Of a stretch of 64,000 nt of DNA, positions 1-38,340 are shown one piece after another. Each line of letters opens with the position of its first letter. Within the stretch, counting starts at the first letter, position 1. The stretch spans positions 408,501-472,500 of the forward strand of contig JAUTXW010005180.1 of the NCBI GenBank assembly GCA_030620095.1, in the 5' to 3' direction. Source of the DNA: Kuschelorhynchus macadamiae. Its lineage: Eukaryota > Arthropoda > Insecta > Coleoptera > Curculionidae. Both the position numbers and the translations under genes were made by a program. The notes beneath the pieces are model-generated. The model was given only the letters and a program-made list of their open reading frames with translations. It searched no databases and had not been told where the DNA came from.

Positions 1-51
<51 letters not shown>
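1..51. repeat. (TA)n microsatellite at window edge
   Basis: Uninterrupted AT dinucleotide repeat running off the left edge of the window, so its true length is unknown. It is one of at least eight long (TA)n tracts in the window. Confidence 0.97.
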
Positions 52-54
<3 letters not shown>

Positions 55-1254
55 GCGTTTATCACTTTCAACCAATGGGAATACACGTTCTTCTATTTTT
101 TGTTCATAATATTTTTTTCTACTATACAGTAATGGCCCTAGAGATATGAAGCAGCCCCCAAAAGGCGAAAATATTTTTTATTGTAAAAGCGCTTACGTGA
201 AAAAAAAAACGCTGAAACATGTCAAATTTCTTTTGTATGATTTTACATTCTTTATTTTCTACACTATATAGGGTTGCTCTTGAGGAATACGAGAGTCCCA
301 AAACATACATATAATTATATAACATAGATCCATAACGCTCCCTAAATACAAAATTAAAATTTTAGGTTTCTGTTTTGAGAGGTGGAAAACGCCAAACCTG
401 TTTTATATTTTGTATATAAATTTTATTGACTACACAGGGTTATTCTAGGAGGCCAAAGCAGCTCTTTAAAAGTGAAAATATTTTACTATTAATATTTTTA
501 AAAAACAACAAAACAATTATTTTTACTATTATATTTTTTGCATGCCGATTTGAGATTTCGTTACTAGGTGGACTATTTAGTAAATTAAAAAACATATATA
601 GCATCTAAGGGCTGATCAAATGGTTTTAGTTTAATTTTTAAAGGCCTAAAATATTGATTTTGGGTTTTCGATAATAGATAGAATTTTTGATGTTTCAAAT
701 AAAAATATTTGACAATTTTTTTGTCAAAGATAATTTTTAGTCCAACATTTAAATGGTATTTTAAAAGGTATCTATTTAAGATTTTGCGTACTACACAGTA
801 TTTCCGATAAACTTGTTTTTATATTAAGAATTGATAGTTATCAAGATAGAGTTTAGCGGCTATTGTTTCCATCCTGCCGAATATGGGGCGAGATGTCTAA
901 ATATCTTGTTATAATAGCCGCCCGCGACTATTGTTACTGTCAGTGCATTTCTCTTTTTGGACCATACATTTTAGAAATTTCTGTTTTTTGACCTTTTAAG
1001 GGCCCCAGCTCGGTAACGGTACATCGGAGAAATATGTTCGTATTGGGTCAAACGTAGAGAATAAATGTGCGCTTCTTTTGGTACAAACGCGATCCGCGTC
1101 CGATATGTGCACTCTTTTCGAGACCCCGGTGATTCAACGTACAGGCCCCTATAGGGCATTTTTTCGGATTTCTCGTCCAAAATTCGCGGACAAGTTCGTT
1201 AACGGGCAATATCGGAGCACAGGATGCCACATAAAAAAATAAGAAGGGGTGGTA
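52..1254. other. no gene recognised
   Basis: AT-rich up to about 830, then more GC-balanced from about 840 to 1430. A 124-codon ATG-initiated frame (1422 to 1048, minus) has no motif I recognise, and the hairpin at 1255-1290 lies within it. I do not call it a gene. Confidence 0.5.
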
Positions 1255-1290
1255 AGATTGCGCAATACAACATCTTGTATTGCGCAATCT
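1255..1290. repeat. perfect 16-bp hairpin
   Basis: Arms AGATTGCGCAATACAA (1255-1270) and its exact reverse complement (1275-1290) are separated by CATC. The half-arm ATTGCGCAAT is itself palindromic. There is no T-run to suggest a terminator. Function unknown; it could be a foldback insertion or a transposon relic. Confidence 0.9.
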
Positions 1291-1444
1291 TTCAATATGA
1301 ACTACAACATTCAATATTATTATACAATGTAAAATATCTTTGGTGAAATATTGTACCGTCTTCGGGCCGCTTAAGCAAATCGCCGCAAGTGGCGTAAAAG
1401 TCACAGAACGCTGTTTGAGCATTAATCGCTTGTTTTATTTTGGC

Positions 1445-2745
1445 AGAGGGCCAAGAACATTAAACCACACAGGATAGTTACATCGGCGATTTATTTCCAT
1501 CAGTTTAGCGCGAGCGACCCTTGTTGCAGTGACGTCGCCTGGTCCGTTCGAAATAAGTTTTATGCAATATTTCTATAGAAAGATAATATGGTTTAGCCTT
1601 TTGATGCTATTATTTTGATTTTTAATGCAATAAATTACGACAAATTTTATATTAAACTAATAGAGTAACATTACCATATGAATTTCGGTCAATAAGCAAA
1701 GGTCAATTGCTCATCAAAACGTTTTATAAATTCATATTTGTACATAAAAATAATTAATTAGGAAATAATTTAAACATTATGTCATTATTATGAGTGCTTT
1801 CTTAATTCATGAAATTTTAGTATATTATGTACTTTTATAATCAAATGCCCCAAATCGTTACGTAGAAATAAGCACTTTTGCTTAATTTAGGTACCTAAAA
1901 GTATTAATTTAAAAAGCAAATAGGTAAAGTGATTCTTAAAAAGTAACGAACATTATATTACGGTTTTTTAATAATTGGTATTATTGTCATAAATATTTTT
2001 TTAAAATTAAAAAATAATGTATTCTAGAGATTACATAAAAATACCTTAATATAACCACTTTTACAACAAAAATGGAAACAAAAAACCTAATAACTACAGA
2101 GGCGCTTCTGATACCTAAGTATAAATAACTTTTAGATTCATTAACAAGGTTGAGATTTGCATTAATACTAAAAAAGCAACAATCAAGCGCAAAAATTAAA
2201 ATTAAAAGTACCTGCTATATGTTAAAAGAAAACACAACTTTCCTGAAAAAATAATAAAGAATCCAAATATATCTATAGGTAACATTTTTCTACTGCACCG
2301 GTGTACCCACCGTTTCTTCACAATAATTAATTTTGGGAAAGTTACACCTGGCAAGTGATTTTTGTAACCATTTTTGCAATTATACACAGCACACATATTC
2401 CCAGATATTGTTTTTTGTTATGTAGACTTCTGCAGAAGTAAATATCAGTTATAAAAGAAGTTTTAATTGTTTCATTGGCTAATTACGTTTCACTATGCAT
2501 GAACAACACTTTTTCAAACTTGTGTTACCTATTACCACTTGTAGAAACTAAAGAATATTGAAAAAGCAATGCTTAAAAGGCGAATTTCTATTACAGAGCA
2601 ATGTAACCAATACTAAATCTTTAGACTGAGAAGGCGGGAGTACGACACTCCCCAGTCATTGATCTTAGCGGTCGGTGAGAAACGGCGAACGTTATGCTTA
2701 CGAGAAGTGACTATCCTGTGTGGTTTATGATTCTTGGTAGAGGGC
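1445..2745. mobile_element. candidate non-autonomous DNA element bounded by 31-bp inverted repeats
   Basis: The segment 1451-1481 (CCAAGAA...AAACCACACAGGATAGT) matches the reverse complement of 2707-2737 at 27 of 31 positions. AGAGGGC occurs just outside each end (1445-1451 and 2739-2745) and may be a target-site duplication, although the right copy lies one or two bases off the repeat. The interior is AT-rich with no transposase reading frame, as in a MITE-like deletion derivative. The superfamily cannot be assigned. Confidence 0.5.
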
Positions 2746-3267
2746 AAGTGACAGGAGTTTGAACCAGCATGTCCAAAGTGAGCGATTTATCGCAATTTGG
2801 GGGAATTTTGATCTATAGAAAAAATGTCCAAGTCGAAATAAATATAGTGGTAATTTCGTATGCGAATTAAAATCAAATGATCTTATAAATAAATAAATAT
2901 TTCTTATAAATTCCCTAATCTTGATACGTGCACTAAAAACTTGGTACACAATGAATAAATGCGCTTTTGCATGTTCCCTATACTATTTTTTTTTTAATTC
3001 GCGCCATGATATTTTGCGTCTGTGACATATTTAAAAGTGAGGGGGCAACAAGGGAAAATGCCCTCCCCCAGAACTAATAGCCCAAGCAAAAAGTGTTTGA
3101 AAGTCAAAATTATGTTAGACATTATTCATTACCATGATTCTATTCTCTCCAAAAAAGTGGCATCCTTTTTTTTCAGTCGCTGATTTTCATGGGTGTTACG
3201 CTTGATATATTGTTAACAAAAAGCAAGCAGACTTTTTTTGCGTTTCCAGGAAGGCATTCTAAATACG
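2746..3267. other. no gene recognised
   Basis: Nothing with coding or structural support was seen in this stretch. Confidence 0.5.
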
Positions 3268-3610
3268 ACACTGGTTGCGCTTTTGGACAATTTTTAGTAC
3301 TCAAATTGAGGCACGGCTTTCTAAAATCGGACTAATAAATCAGAATATTGTTAATTTCTCATTGCCTAAATAGAGAACCCTTGCACAGGATAGGAGTCAG
3401 AAATGACCCTTACTGTGAATGTGAGCAGACCGAAACCTTGGATCATATATTTTTTGAATTCCTTATATATAAAATTCCTAACTTGGATCTTTATCTTTAA
3501 AAAATATTTAGAAACAGAGGGTTGTTAACCCAAATCAATATTAACACGTTATTATACAGGATCAATATAGAGATTAGTGATATAATCATGACAATCCTAA
3601 ATTATAATAA
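3268..3610 (+). mobile_element. LINE ORF2 C-terminal relic
   Basis: From about 3375 the plus strand reads PLHRIGVRNDPYCECEQ followed by TLDHIFFEF. This fits the cysteine/histidine-rich C-terminal segment (C-x-C...E...H-I-F) of I/R1/Jockey-type LINE ORF2 proteins. The frame is short and decays into stops on both sides. No endonuclease or polymerase portion lies next to it. Confidence 0.55.
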
Positions 3611-4499
3611 AATAAAGCTATAACTCATAGGAAGCACATAATAGTATCATACAACATACCCCTATGAGTACACACTCATAGGAAGCATAAGAAAGTTCAG
3701 AACTCCCAGAGACCAGAGGTGCGTGATCATGAGATATACTAATCAAATCATTCGATTATAAAGATCTCCCGAGATATATCCATTATTTCACCAACCCACT
3801 ACTAATTTGTCGTTTGGCGATTGCGAATTTTGCGAATGCTGCAATCCCGGAAAATAATTCGTAAACAAACGCTTGTATCTTGGAGTGAGAGGAGTCATAA
3901 AAGAGAGAAAGACAGAGAAAGAGAGAGTATCATCGTCCTTAAAAATTTGTAATTACTTATTAGCAGTGCTGTTCCAGTCAGTACAGTTAAGGAATGTAAT
4001 GGGCTGGTGATTGGTGATGATGAATGGCACATGCATCTTTGAAGGCAAAAAAGTTCGCTCAATAGCATCATTTTATTTATAAATTTGTATCCCCAGGTGC
4101 AGTGCGAAATTGAGGAGATTAATACAGAATGGCACTTGTTATTAGAAGAAAATAAATTATTAATTCTTAATTAGTCGTTTGTATATTAAAACTTTTTCAG
4201 CAATCTTAATTGTAAAAGATTATTTTAAAAATTCTACAAATTACATTTGTGGTATCCACCACCTAGGTACTTAAATTTTACTACATTTGCACTAAAGTCA
4301 GATGAGCCTTAGTATGTCTTATAGGATATTAGGCTGTTACGAGGGCTGTCATTAGGATGATATTGCCAAATTGTTTTTTCTAGTTTTTTGTTAAATACAT
4401 ATTTATTTGTATTCTTACCTCATCCTCATAAGATTATTCTGTATTTTTACTATATTCTATATTTTACAATAAAACCGTTCATTTCTATTATTTTAATTT
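3611..4499. other. no gene recognised
   Basis: AT-rich. A short purine run of AGAGAGA type lies near 3900. There is no supported reading frame. Confidence 0.5.
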
Positions 4500-4722
4500 A
4501 ATTTCCAACCCTCCTCCCCAGAGCCACTTTTATTTAAGCTTAAATAATAGGAATAGTATAGAGTAAAAACCTTTTTTTCGGAATTGGAGGGTAGTTTTAT
4601 CTATAACTAAAATAAAAAATTTTTTGTTCATAATATTATTTGCGCTCAATTCCGAACCTTTTTTCATCTCAACCTCCCGTCCCCAGAAGCAATTTTTATA
4701 TACGCCGCTAACCTTTAAAAAT
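4500..4722 (+). repeat. dispersed repeat, copy 1
   Basis: This region shares an ordered set of blocks with 13920-14125: a CCACTTTTATTTAAGCT block, a nearby AATAG.AATGGTATA-like block, TTTTTTGTTCA, TTGCGCTCAA and a CCCAGAAGCAAT-like end. The two copies are diverged and in the same orientation. The element class is unknown and no coding is seen. Confidence 0.5.
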
Positions 4723-5318
4723 CATTGCCTACCGTTGAATTAGAGTTTTGTAGTGTCATCTATTTGAATTTCTCGCGTCAGTACATGTTATACTGAAATC
4801 AGTACAATTTAAGACTGAAATCAGTATATATCCTAATGCGCCCAGGAACAACACTGCTTATTATTAGTGATCATTCGGTTATGTAGATCTCTAGACTACT
4901 AATTTCATATTCGGTTGCAAATATTAGTAGTTGAATGGTATCTCGATTATACAGATCTCTCGTAATCGCGCATCACTACCAAAGGCAACGGGTCCCGATT
5001 TTTGGGAGCTCTAATTACAGTTTACAGGTCTTGAGCTCTACCATGAAGAGCTGGCAAGCTGCAGTGCCAAAAACATATATTGAAATTGGAAAAATCTGAC
5101 AACACTAGTCAAGACTGGTAGGCAGTGTTATCAACCCTACCGATTTACCGATAGTTCTACTGATTTTGAACTAATCTACTGATATTTTTGAGAACGAATA
5201 TTTTCATCTACAAACTTAATGAAAACAAACATAAGTAACATATTAAACACGCAAACAATAGTAGGATCGTCCCAAAGAAAAATATATGTCGGTAAGAACG
5301 GTTGTTGCGATTTCAGAA

Positions 5319-7503
5319 CAGTAGCGTGCCGTGGATAAAGAGGCGCGGGGGGAGGGTTGTTCTGGCTCATTTTGCTACGTTCATCGTCCATCCTTTATTA
5401 TAAATACAAATGTTTTAATATTTAAAAAAAAACTTGGCAAAAACCTTGACTGACTGTCTAGTGTCTAACACTCACAACTACTCACAAAACACGCAAACGA
5501 TTTGTTTAACTTAGCTGACTGCTAATGGATATGAATCCACGGATTTGTATCCGGTATCGGTATGTAGATCTTGTTGAATACGGACCCCTATCCTTTAGAC
5601 CGATATACAATGCTGCGACCTATCTGGCAGGGCGTCAGCGGAGCGTTTGAAAACGAACATGCAACCGAATAACCCGATCCGATTACGCGGATATGCATCG
5701 TACGGCGGAATGAATCGATATCGTTATTGATATGTAATGAGGGAACTGCATCCTGCAATTGCTGCTGAATCTGACAAGGTATTTAAATGTATACAATAAA
5801 TAATGTTATGATTATCAGTCCAGTTCTCTCATTTACATTCAGTATAAAGAACACAAATTGACAAATAACTGATAATTTCAACTGGTAATCTCTGTTAGAA
5901 AAATAATGTTCCTAGAAACTGTTTACAGAAATTTGTAAATATTACAACAATTACTGAGCCGTTTGTTAACTTTAAAGTATCAATGAGACAAAAAAAATTA
6001 AATATCTATTTTTGCGAATAGAATATAAGTAATGTACTGTTAATTTGATTCGAGTTAAATATATTAGGTTTTTAAACATACTTCATAAAATTAACACATT
6101 ATTATTTGTACTTTTTTATTTACTGATAAAACTTTAGTATGGCGAAACTGTAACCTAACATATAACTGTAAAGGATGAGTTTTTACTATCTGGACCTGGA
6201 CACGCTATAATTACAAAGTACAAGCCAAATGGTTTTGTACTCTGACAGTTTCAGGTTAGGTTACAGATCCGGCAGAACTGCAACCTGGATGCAGGTCCGC
6301 AGAGCTGGATGTACCTCCGGACCCGACTCCTTCGAAATCCCGGACCTACCCATCTCTAGTACAAGTTCGGCGACAGCGCGGCGTGACGGAGACTCGAGGA
6401 GCGAGAAAAGCCATGTTGCCAAATAGAGATCACGAAAATCAGTATTTTGTTGTAACAGGTACGTCCTGTTCCTGTTCCAAGTCCATACCTGTTACAGATA
6501 CCTGTGACAAAATACTTTTCCCGGCTTGGAGGCTCGAGTCGTTGAAACCGTGACTAAACGGCGGTTTCGAATATCGCAGCCCGCGGCTACTTGATTATGA
6601 TTATATATGTCATCAAAACAGTAACTATTCCATGCAAATTCGAAAAAAGTAAATGAACGAATTGGCTCACATTTTTACAAATTTCGTTTTAAACCTTATA
6701 AATTTATAAATTTCCTTTATATTTAAAACGACCCTGGCATTTTTGTCATAAAAACTGGCTTTGTAAAAAACATTTTTAATCTGTGCTAAATATTTTAAGA
6801 TTCACCTATTAAAACTATCAAATCTAAAATATGTTAATATTTTCGCCTGAATTGCGAATAATTTAATTCGTGGACTTATTATTTCTAATTACGATATCGT
6901 TCCTTTTGTAGGAAAAATACTAGTTTAGCGGAACAGGAGCAGAATAGAATAAAATAGCTATGACAAGCCTTTCAGTCACAGCGAATATACTTGATAGTGT
7001 ACTACAGTAGTAATGCAGTTGTTATAATTCAGTTTAATTTATTTCTTTGTTTAAAAAATGAGTGTGTTAAAGAGATACACAGAAGCCGATCAATTCAACT
7101 GTAAATAAAACATTATGGGATGGGCTTTTTCCATGCTACCGCCCGACGGCCGAAACCCGAAGAGCTTTTTCGTTCGATGGATGATGTGTTGTTGCGCACC
7201 TAAATATCTGCGTCCCGCGGGATCGTGGAAGCTGGTAAAATTACAAGGTGTAGGAACGGTAACCGATATGTTTCAGATCCACCTGTCACGAGTATTTCTT
7301 AACAACTCTATTGCCAAATGCTCTTCAAAAAATATTGGTCGGGAAAAAGTCATATTGTCAAACTAGTTAAGTTTTAAATTAAATTATTATTTATTTATTA
7401 GGTTAAGTAAATTTTACGATCGCACTAGGGCGCATAGGGCGGGTTAGAGCTAAGGACGGTAGGGGTAACCGCCCGGGCCCCCCGTGCCCTCGGCACACTA
7501 CTG
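5319..7503. mobile_element. candidate hAT-like non-autonomous element
   Basis: The left tip CAGTAGCGTGCCGTGG (5319-5334) is matched in inverted orientation by the right tip ending at 7503, with 14 of 16 bases identical. Both are followed inward by G/C-runs (GCGGGGGG, CCCGGGCCCCCC). Tips of the form CAGNGGCGTGCCG are typical of some hAT families. No 8-bp target duplication is visible and no hAT transposase frame was found inside, so the ends may belong to different decayed copies. The interior is more GC-rich than its surroundings near 5520-5760, 6230-6430 and 7110-7270. Confidence 0.4.
6441..6516. repeat. imperfect palindrome
   Basis: AGTATTTTG...AACAGGTA (6441-6461) pairs with TACCTGTGACAAAATACT (6499-6516), with a 3-base bulge. 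An extra TACCTGTTAC lies between the arms. It lies inside the candidate hAT-like element. Confidence 0.6.
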
Positions 7504-7999
7504 ATAAAAAATTAATTTAAAAAATGAATAAACTAAATGTATATTCTTCTATTCATATTAATATCTAAAAATGTAGGAAATAAAGCAGCAATTTTAGTAT
7601 TTCAGAAAACAGTCTTTTCATTTGCACTTTTTAACATTTTTATAATTTATATTATTTACAAGTTTAAATTTGTTATATTTCTGTTTGTTTTTTAACTTTG
7701 AATTTGTTATATTTTTGTTTGATTTATGAGAGATTTTTAATGTTTTTCTTAAATAAAAGTTTTTTTGTTATAATGATGTTTCTATAATTTACCGATTTTT
7801 TCTTAATCTACTGATTTTTCATGCTCGAATCTACCGACTTGTGATTTTTATGGTTGGCAACATGGCACACTCCTGACAGGTTAGTCATTATTATTATTTG
7901 ACTCATGAGTCATTTATATGTGGTGCATTATTTTGTAATTGTTTAATGTATTTAATTATATTAAGCGTAGTGTGAGAAAACGTAGTTAATAATAATACA
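7504..7999. other. AT-rich flank and 5' region of IST1
   Basis: No reading frame is supported. The IST1 transcription start must lie here or in an upstream exon that I could not identify. No TATA or initiator motif stands out from the AT-rich background. Confidence 0.4.
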
Positions 8000-33972
<25,973 letters not shown>

Positions 33973-35620
33973 TTAAACGATTTTTATTTCAAATCTTCAC
34001 CTGTAACCTTCTCTGATTATAACATTTAGGACGTCTTGTTTTGTATCTCCCTGACCACAGGAAAATTCGACGGTTTCTAGGCATTGTAGTTTAATTTAGG
34101 TACTGAACATGGGGAAGGAAAACCTATAGTTGTGTATTAATCATGTAAGAAACATTAAAAATTGGTAATACAATCTTTTCTGGCATTCTAAGACCCTATC
34201 AAATTGGGTAAGACATGAGAAGTTTTTATTGTCCGCGAGGTACAAAACACTGAATCATTCCTTTAAAGCTGCAGTCACACATATTGATCGTGTACAAGCG
34301 TCTTCCCTCGTCTACACCTGAAAAAAATAAACCAAAACCATCATGTCAACATTCTTTTAAATTGCTAAGTGTAATCAACGTTTACATCAAATACGCGCGA
34401 TCCAGCACGACCTGCAAGTGTCACCGATTCGGTTTGAAATTGAAAAAGGTTGGTTTTTAATCGTTGTTCAAGGGTTGCATAACAACCGTGGGCTCTCGCC
34501 AATTTGTCAAGTGCACATTTCGGACTAACATTTAAAATATCGTAAGTATCAATATGAATTATGTAACAAATCAAACAGCACGCTGTTTGTAACTGATATT
34601 TTCATTATTTTTTACATTTTGGATTTAAGGTTCGAATGTCAATGTCAAAATTGACAAATATATAACGAGTGGTAGCACTCGTTGCTCTGTGCTCACGCTT
34701 TAAGCAGGTATTTTTAGTTGAAAGCACGTGTTGTAAGCGATCGGAGACGATGTTGTGTGACTGCCATCATAAAGGTGAGATAAAATTAATATCATAACAG
34801 TGTGAGCATAAATGAATCATCATTATTGAAAGTGTTGAAGAATTTACCCTTTAATTGTAATAAATTATTTTATTTATCGGCCGGTTATATTGCTTTAGTT
34901 TCTTTGTATAAAGTATGCTTCACTACATAAATCAAATATAAATATTCCTGTATTGCAAATAGATTAAGGTTCCATAAAATAAGAAAAATGTTATATTGTT
35001 GATTATTAAGGTATTTGCATATTTGTAAATTATATATTTTATTAAATAAAACTTATGTACAATAATTTCATTTTATAATATAATCGTTATTTTTAGATAT
35101 ATTGTTAGAATGTATTTTTTTTAATTCACCTACTAAAAAATTAAAAAATAAACAAATTCAGCTTGTTACCTACCTTTGGCAATAAATAAAAGCAAGTAAA
35201 TTATCCTAAAAACTGAAATTTGTCAACTGTTCAGACTGCTAATTGATTTTCCGTTTCTAAAGCGCAAACGTAGATTAAAATCAAATAGTTCTGAAACAAA
35301 TGATAGGTTCAGATTTTTTTGAGGCGCTTTATGGTGCAGTTTTTATTATTTAGTATCATTAGTGTGTACTTAATATGACTAAGACTATATATACACAGCC
35401 GTGGTAAACTATTTCAAGGCAGAAGTTTGTGAAAACGACGCCATCTGAGACAGAGTATCTCACCAAGCAGGGGAAATTTGTGTTACTACTAAATTTCAGC
35501 TTTAAGGTTAAACATCACGTGAATTCGATTTTAAATCCCAGACGTCAATGAAGTAGTGTTTAGAGCGGAGATAAAACAATAAATTAAATATTTTTCGTAA
35601 AGAATTACATCATGAAATTA
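33973..35620. other. IST1 3' flank and intergenic
   Basis: After the candidate poly(A) site, the stretch 34660-34780 is less AT-rich. It holds a perfect 8-bp palindrome AACGAGTG-GTAG-CACTCGTT (34664-34683), followed by a short frame ending in a GTGAGA donor-like site near 34776. This could be a 5' exon, but I cannot connect it to anything. Confidence 0.35.
34326..34331 (+). other. candidate IST1 polyadenylation signal
   Basis: AATAAA about 350 nt after the IST1 stop. It is the first canonical hexamer I noticed downstream. AT-richness makes chance occurrence likely. Confidence 0.3.
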
Positions 35621-36029
35621 TTATTCTGTAATTACGTCGTTACGAAAGTTTTTCTCAAGTTCAGCTCCCTTCGCTTCGGGTTTGTCAAGCTTTTTCAAGA
35701 TTTTATATACAAAACGATACCGAGTGACTTCCATCTGAGTGGGTTCCTGAATAAATAGAACTACCGCATCTACATTATCCATAAACCCTCGAATTGTTGA
35801 GAAAGCTCTTTATCCACAGCGATTTACCATTCGAAGTGGTTTCTTCTGGGTCAGTGGTGTGATAATTACAATCAATGCGCATCATTACCATTCGATGCTA
35901 ACATACTTTTTGTGGCCAAAATAGATTTGATTATTGTATCTGTGTTATGGGGAAAACGAATTTTCCTTTAAATAGCTGTTGTTGAGCGAATAGAAGTTCT
36001 TCGTCAGGTGGCAATAGTGTGGGCGCCAT
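35621..36029 (-). pseudogene. decayed gene or processed pseudogene, unknown family
   Basis: From ATG 36029 the minus strand reads MAPTLLPPDEELLFAQQQLF...VFPITQ, meets two in-frame stops, continues as NYHTTDPEETTSNGKSLW, and after a frameshift ends in a 53-codon open frame (35782-35621). That frame is charged and amphipathic (VVLFIQEPTQMEVTRY, YKILKKLDKPEAKGAELEK, RNDVITE-stop). The composition is protein-like and unlike the AT-rich surroundings. I do not recognise the family. Alternatives are the last exon of a real gene or a transposon ORF. Confidence 0.4.
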
Positions 36030-37959
36030 TCAGTTTGTCAGTGTCTATAGAAAGTTCCAATCAGTTATTATAATACCATCGATTTGAGACTTGAATTCAA
36101 TCTTGACAATAAGTATCAAATAACAATTTAATTTAAAATTACACTTTACAACCAACTGCTTAACAAATTAAACTTTACGCATACTTTCTTAAAAAAGAAG
36201 ACCCGAATAACTAAATCAATCAAATTTCAATTCCTTGATCAAAGAATCTATGTATATATGAGTATGTACAAAATAGGTATTATCTAAGCAATTATTAGTA
36301 TGTACTGCTCAAAACTGTAATAATCCGATTAGGTTTTGCGTTGCTAATCAGATATATATTGCTACATAAAGATAAATACAAAAAAAAAAAGAAATTTGTA
36401 TTATTAAATTTGCCTGAAGGGTTTAAATGTCTTAGGGTTATATCAGAAGACAAATTATATATATATGTACACTCTGCATAAAACATGGAAAGAACTGGCC
36501 TTTAATCCAAAAAGCTACATGGGAGCTGTAGAGGAAGAGGGTTAGCTCATCCCAGGACAACTAGGCATTGGCAAGTGTTCAATCAGACCATGTGGACCCA
36601 ATAAAAGATTTTTAGAAAGATAGGTTATGGCCCTCGTTATACAAAAATGGTAAGTGAAACAAAGAGGGTTTAATACATACAAATTAATGCAAACATGCTG
36701 CTGCACTGGCAAAAAAAAACGAAAAAATCACTAACAGTAAGACTTTCGACCACGAGATCCCGTCGAAATTGATCTATCTAAAAATATAAAACGCACAAGA
36801 TAAGCGGGAGAATTGGCAACGTTGTGAATACATGTCAAACGAAAGGCTTATTTATTGTTCGACAGTTGTGTAGTAATGTAATAAACAAATTAAATATTTG
36901 AATTTCTTTTTAGAGAAAAAATAAATAATAATATAAAATAAAAAAAATCTATGGTTTAAATTTTAAATACTAATAACAAAATTTACAACAAATGTTAACC
37001 AAAATGTAGTATTATCAATGCCTTTAGTTTTGATATCTTAACGTGTATCATTCGTCCGCAGTGGACATCAATAGGTAGGTCATAATTTGGGAGGTGATGG
37101 TTGGGTAAGTCTACTAAAACTGACAAAACAATAGGACACATAATACACTACATACAAGACAAAAAGAAATGGGGAAAATGAAATCATATTAGAACTGAAT
37201 ATCTAAATAAAATAATTAAATTATTAAGCCTTAACCGAAAATTATAGGCACATTTTATAACTTAAACACAGTGATATTTAGACAAAATATAAAGTCTAAG
37301 TAAGCATAAAAACTACTGATAATAGTTTTATATGACAACTGAAGCTATAACAAATAGGTGGTATTACAGTTTCAAATATCATTATAAGAAAATCTTTAGA
37401 TGTATGAAGAGACACATAAATATTATTTATATGACGCACTATAAGCAAGACCAAGTCACATAAGTGAACATATTAAGGAGGTTGAATTTAACTCAACAAA
37501 AATATGTAAAAAAAATTAAATTCAAATATATCTAAATATACGAAGGTCTAATATTTGAACTATGTAAATAATAGTTACCATAAGATAGGTAATTTCCAAA
37601 ACCCAAAAGGCAAGGTAAATGTTACACAATATCAATAAGGTAAGGTAAGGTAAGCAAAAATAAACCAATCTAGTAAAATGAAAAGATAATTTCAGACACA
37701 AGTCATTTTGTGAAGATAAGATGAATGTTAATTATGTTAATAATGTAAATTTCTTGAAACAAAGATGATATTAGCTAGGCCATTGATAGAAATTAACAAG
37801 ACACAATAAAGATTTAATTGTAAATGGTGTATAGAAAGGTATTATAAAATATTTATATTAAGAAGAAGCAGACGAACGTCCAGCGATACTTTTGACATAT
37901 ACATAGATGTTAGTGGCTTGTCAGTGTGTTTCTTTTGGCCTACTATTTCATTTGTTTTT
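36030..37959. other. intergenic, nothing recognised
   Basis: A slightly GC-richer patch at 36480-36640 has broken frames. A short (GGTAA)n tract lies at about 37639-37660. Confidence 0.4.
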
Positions 37960-38340
37960 TTAATGGTTGGATATTATTTGACATACGAATAACAGGGGGG
38001 GTGTAAGTGATTGACTAGCAGATGTAGTAATCGGTTTTGGGGGACTATCTGAGGTCGTTGATGTTTCGTTACTAGATATGGCACCAATTACTCTTAAGTT
38101 ACGTAATCGGTGATTCTGATCAGGTACAGAGTCGGAGTGGGGCAGAAAAAGAATAGACCTAGATAGGTTATCAATTTTGGTTATTACTGCATTAAAGGCT
38201 TTAATATTACGCTCCATAGCTTCGTTGAGGTTGGTTGTCCCATTTGCAGCACTAGCAGTAAGAGATTTTGTACTTCATCCATTTGCTTATTGACATCTGT
38301 GAGGGCTTCTTGTAGTTTCACAAAACCTGTATACTAGGGA
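37960..38340 (-). pseudogene. frameshifted coiled-coil-like ORF, unknown
   Basis: The minus strand reads GFVKLQEALTDVNKQMDEVQ in one frame. From the same point another frame continues KSLTASAANGTTNLNEAMER, AFNAVITKIDNLSRSI, HRLRNLRVIG and a Ser/Thr/Pro-rich tail to 37960. Helical heptad-like spacing followed by a polar tail suggests an ORF1-type or structural protein broken by one indel. No family is recognised. Confidence 0.35.

Noticed and set aside
1048..1422. 124-codon minus-strand ORF
   Set aside because: It has an ATG but no recognisable motif, contains the perfect hairpin, and overlaps another open frame. Evidence is too weak for a gene call.
6251..6265. TTAGGTTAG-like run resembling insect telomere repeat
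   Set aside because: Only about one and a half TTAGG units, not an interstitial telomere array.
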